This document shows positions 63,340-64,000 of a DNA stretch of 64,000 nt, piece after piece (the stretch's first letter is position 1; each line of letters starts with the position of its first letter). The notes under the pieces were generated by a model. It was not told where the DNA came from, searched no databases, and saw nothing but the letters and a program-made list of their open reading frames with translations. Origin of the DNA: Edaphobacter sp. 4G125. Its GTDB lineage: Bacteria; Acidobacteriota; Terriglobia; Terriglobales; Acidobacteriaceae. The position numbers were made by a program, and so were the translations under genes. The stretch lies in the NCBI RefSeq assembly GCF_014274685.1, contig NZ_CP060393.1:310001-374000 (forward strand). The letters run 5' to 3'.

Positions 63340-64000
63340 ATGAAGATCAAAAATCGAATGCGGTACGCGTGGATCGCGTTGCTATTCGCCGGAGCATGTC
63401 TCTCCAGCTACGCACAGTCGCCTACACAGGGTGCGATCGTCGGCACTGTGACCGATGAATCCGACGCTGCGATTCCTAATGCTCGAGTCGTCATCCATAA
63501 CGATGCAACCAACGCCGATCTCGTATTGACCACAGATTCGTCCGGCCTTTTCCGTGCGCCTCAGCTCAATCCCGGCACCTACAGCGTGACCATCACACAG
63601 CCCGGCTTTTCTGAGAACAAGATCACCGGCGTTGCGGTGCAGGTCTCCAACGTGACCAGCCTCAGCCCACACCTGAAGGCTGGCGACGTGGCGCAGACAG
63701 TCGAGGTGGTAGCCGACACCCCTGTGCTCAAGTTCGACTCGCCTGATTTCGGTGGCTACCTAAGCAATAAAGAGATTGAGAACATTCCTATCAACAACCG
63801 TCGTTGGTCCGCACTCGCTCTTGTGACCCCGGGTGTTACAAATGACACCAACGGCTACGGCTTGCTAAGCTTCCGTGCAACGAGCGCTATTCTAAATAAC
63901 GTTCAGATTGATGGTACAGACGACAATCAAGCGTTCTTTGGTGAAGAGCGTGGACGTACTCGCGCCGGCTACTCCACCTCGCAAGTCGCCGTACGCGAGT
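63340..64000 (+). CDS. TonB-dependent receptor, Oar-like (partial, runs off the right edge)
   Basis: The first 220 residues are in the window. ATG at 63340, AGGAGA 9 bases upstream. Signal peptide: YAWIALLFAGACLSSYAQ. A carboxypeptidase-regulatory-like domain follows (VGTVTDESDAAIPNARVVIHND ... LTTDSSGLFRAPQLNPGTYSVTITQPGF), then the plug (IENIPINNRRWSALALVTPGVTNDTNGYGLLSFRA) and QIDGTDDNQAFFGEERGRTRAGYSTSQVAVRE. It is the fourth receptor of this class here and differs clearly from the other three. Confidence 0.9.
   Translation, partial: MKIKNRMRYAWIALLFAGACLSSYAQSPTQGAIVGTVTDESDAAIPNARVVIHNDATNADLVLTTDSSGLFRAPQLNPGTYSVTITQPGFSENKITGVAVQVSNVTSLSPHLKAGDVAQTVEVVADTPVLKFDSPDFGGYLSNKEIENIPINNRRWSALALVTPGVTNDTNGYGLLSFRATSAILNNVQIDGTDDNQAFFGEERGRTRAGYSTSQVAVRE

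Overview
This window looks like the origin-proximal chromosome of an Acidobacteriota bacterium, probably class Terriglobia (Acidobacteriaceae: Edaphobacter/Granulicella/Terriglobus type). This is inferred from the content: three MacB/FtsX-type duplicated orphan permeases (one decayed), four Oar-like TonB-dependent receptors with N-terminal carboxypeptidase-regulatory-like domains, a BlaI regulator paired with an M56 peptidase that ends in a TonB domain, and many hairpin-rich intergenic repeats. No tRNA, rRNA, CRISPR array, prophage or transposase gene was seen.

Layout. 1-230: 3' end of dnaA and its terminator. 289-8230: a secreted small protein, a DoxX-like protein, an ECF sigma factor, a histidine acid phosphatase, an O-methyltransferase, a DUF3142 protein coupled to a lipoprotein, and an NAD(P)-binding oxidoreductase; these separate dnaA from dnaN. 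8231-8837: a gene-free, AT-richer stretch with degenerate DnaA boxes (possible origin element). 8838-10028: dnaN. 10206-17972: two very large genes of unknown function (1100 and 1481 codons) forming an operon, the least explained block here. 18145-24989: tannase-family esterase, mutS2, a zinc-ribbon membrane protein, a PlsC acyltransferase and a DUF2461 protein. 25334-29051: HU, folC, hemB, an Asp/Glu racemase-family protein. 29704-33461: parB, parA, three parS sites, rsmG and a class-I amidotransferase-like hydrolase.

33822-46966 is accessory metabolism and signalling: two orphan permeases, a secreted amidohydrolase, a GH51 arabinofuranosidase, a GH92 mannosidase, and the BlaI/M56-TonB pair with clear operators. 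47036-53550 holds cobO, rlmH, rsfS and nadD on the minus strand, with the usual nadD-rsfS-rlmH order split by a 3.7-kb TonB-dependent receptor on the plus strand. 53583-61933 holds an outer-membrane barrel protein, two tandem paralogous TonB-dependent receptors with a gene-conversion tract, and a decayed permease. obgE follows on the minus strand, and a fourth TonB-dependent receptor runs off the right edge behind a long hairpin-rich leader.

Housekeeping genes (replication, segregation, ribosome modification, haem, folate, NAD and cobalamin metabolism) form the backbone. The accessory genes fit a heterotroph that scavenges plant or microbial polysaccharides: glycosidases and esterases release substrates, and the outer-membrane receptors could import the products.
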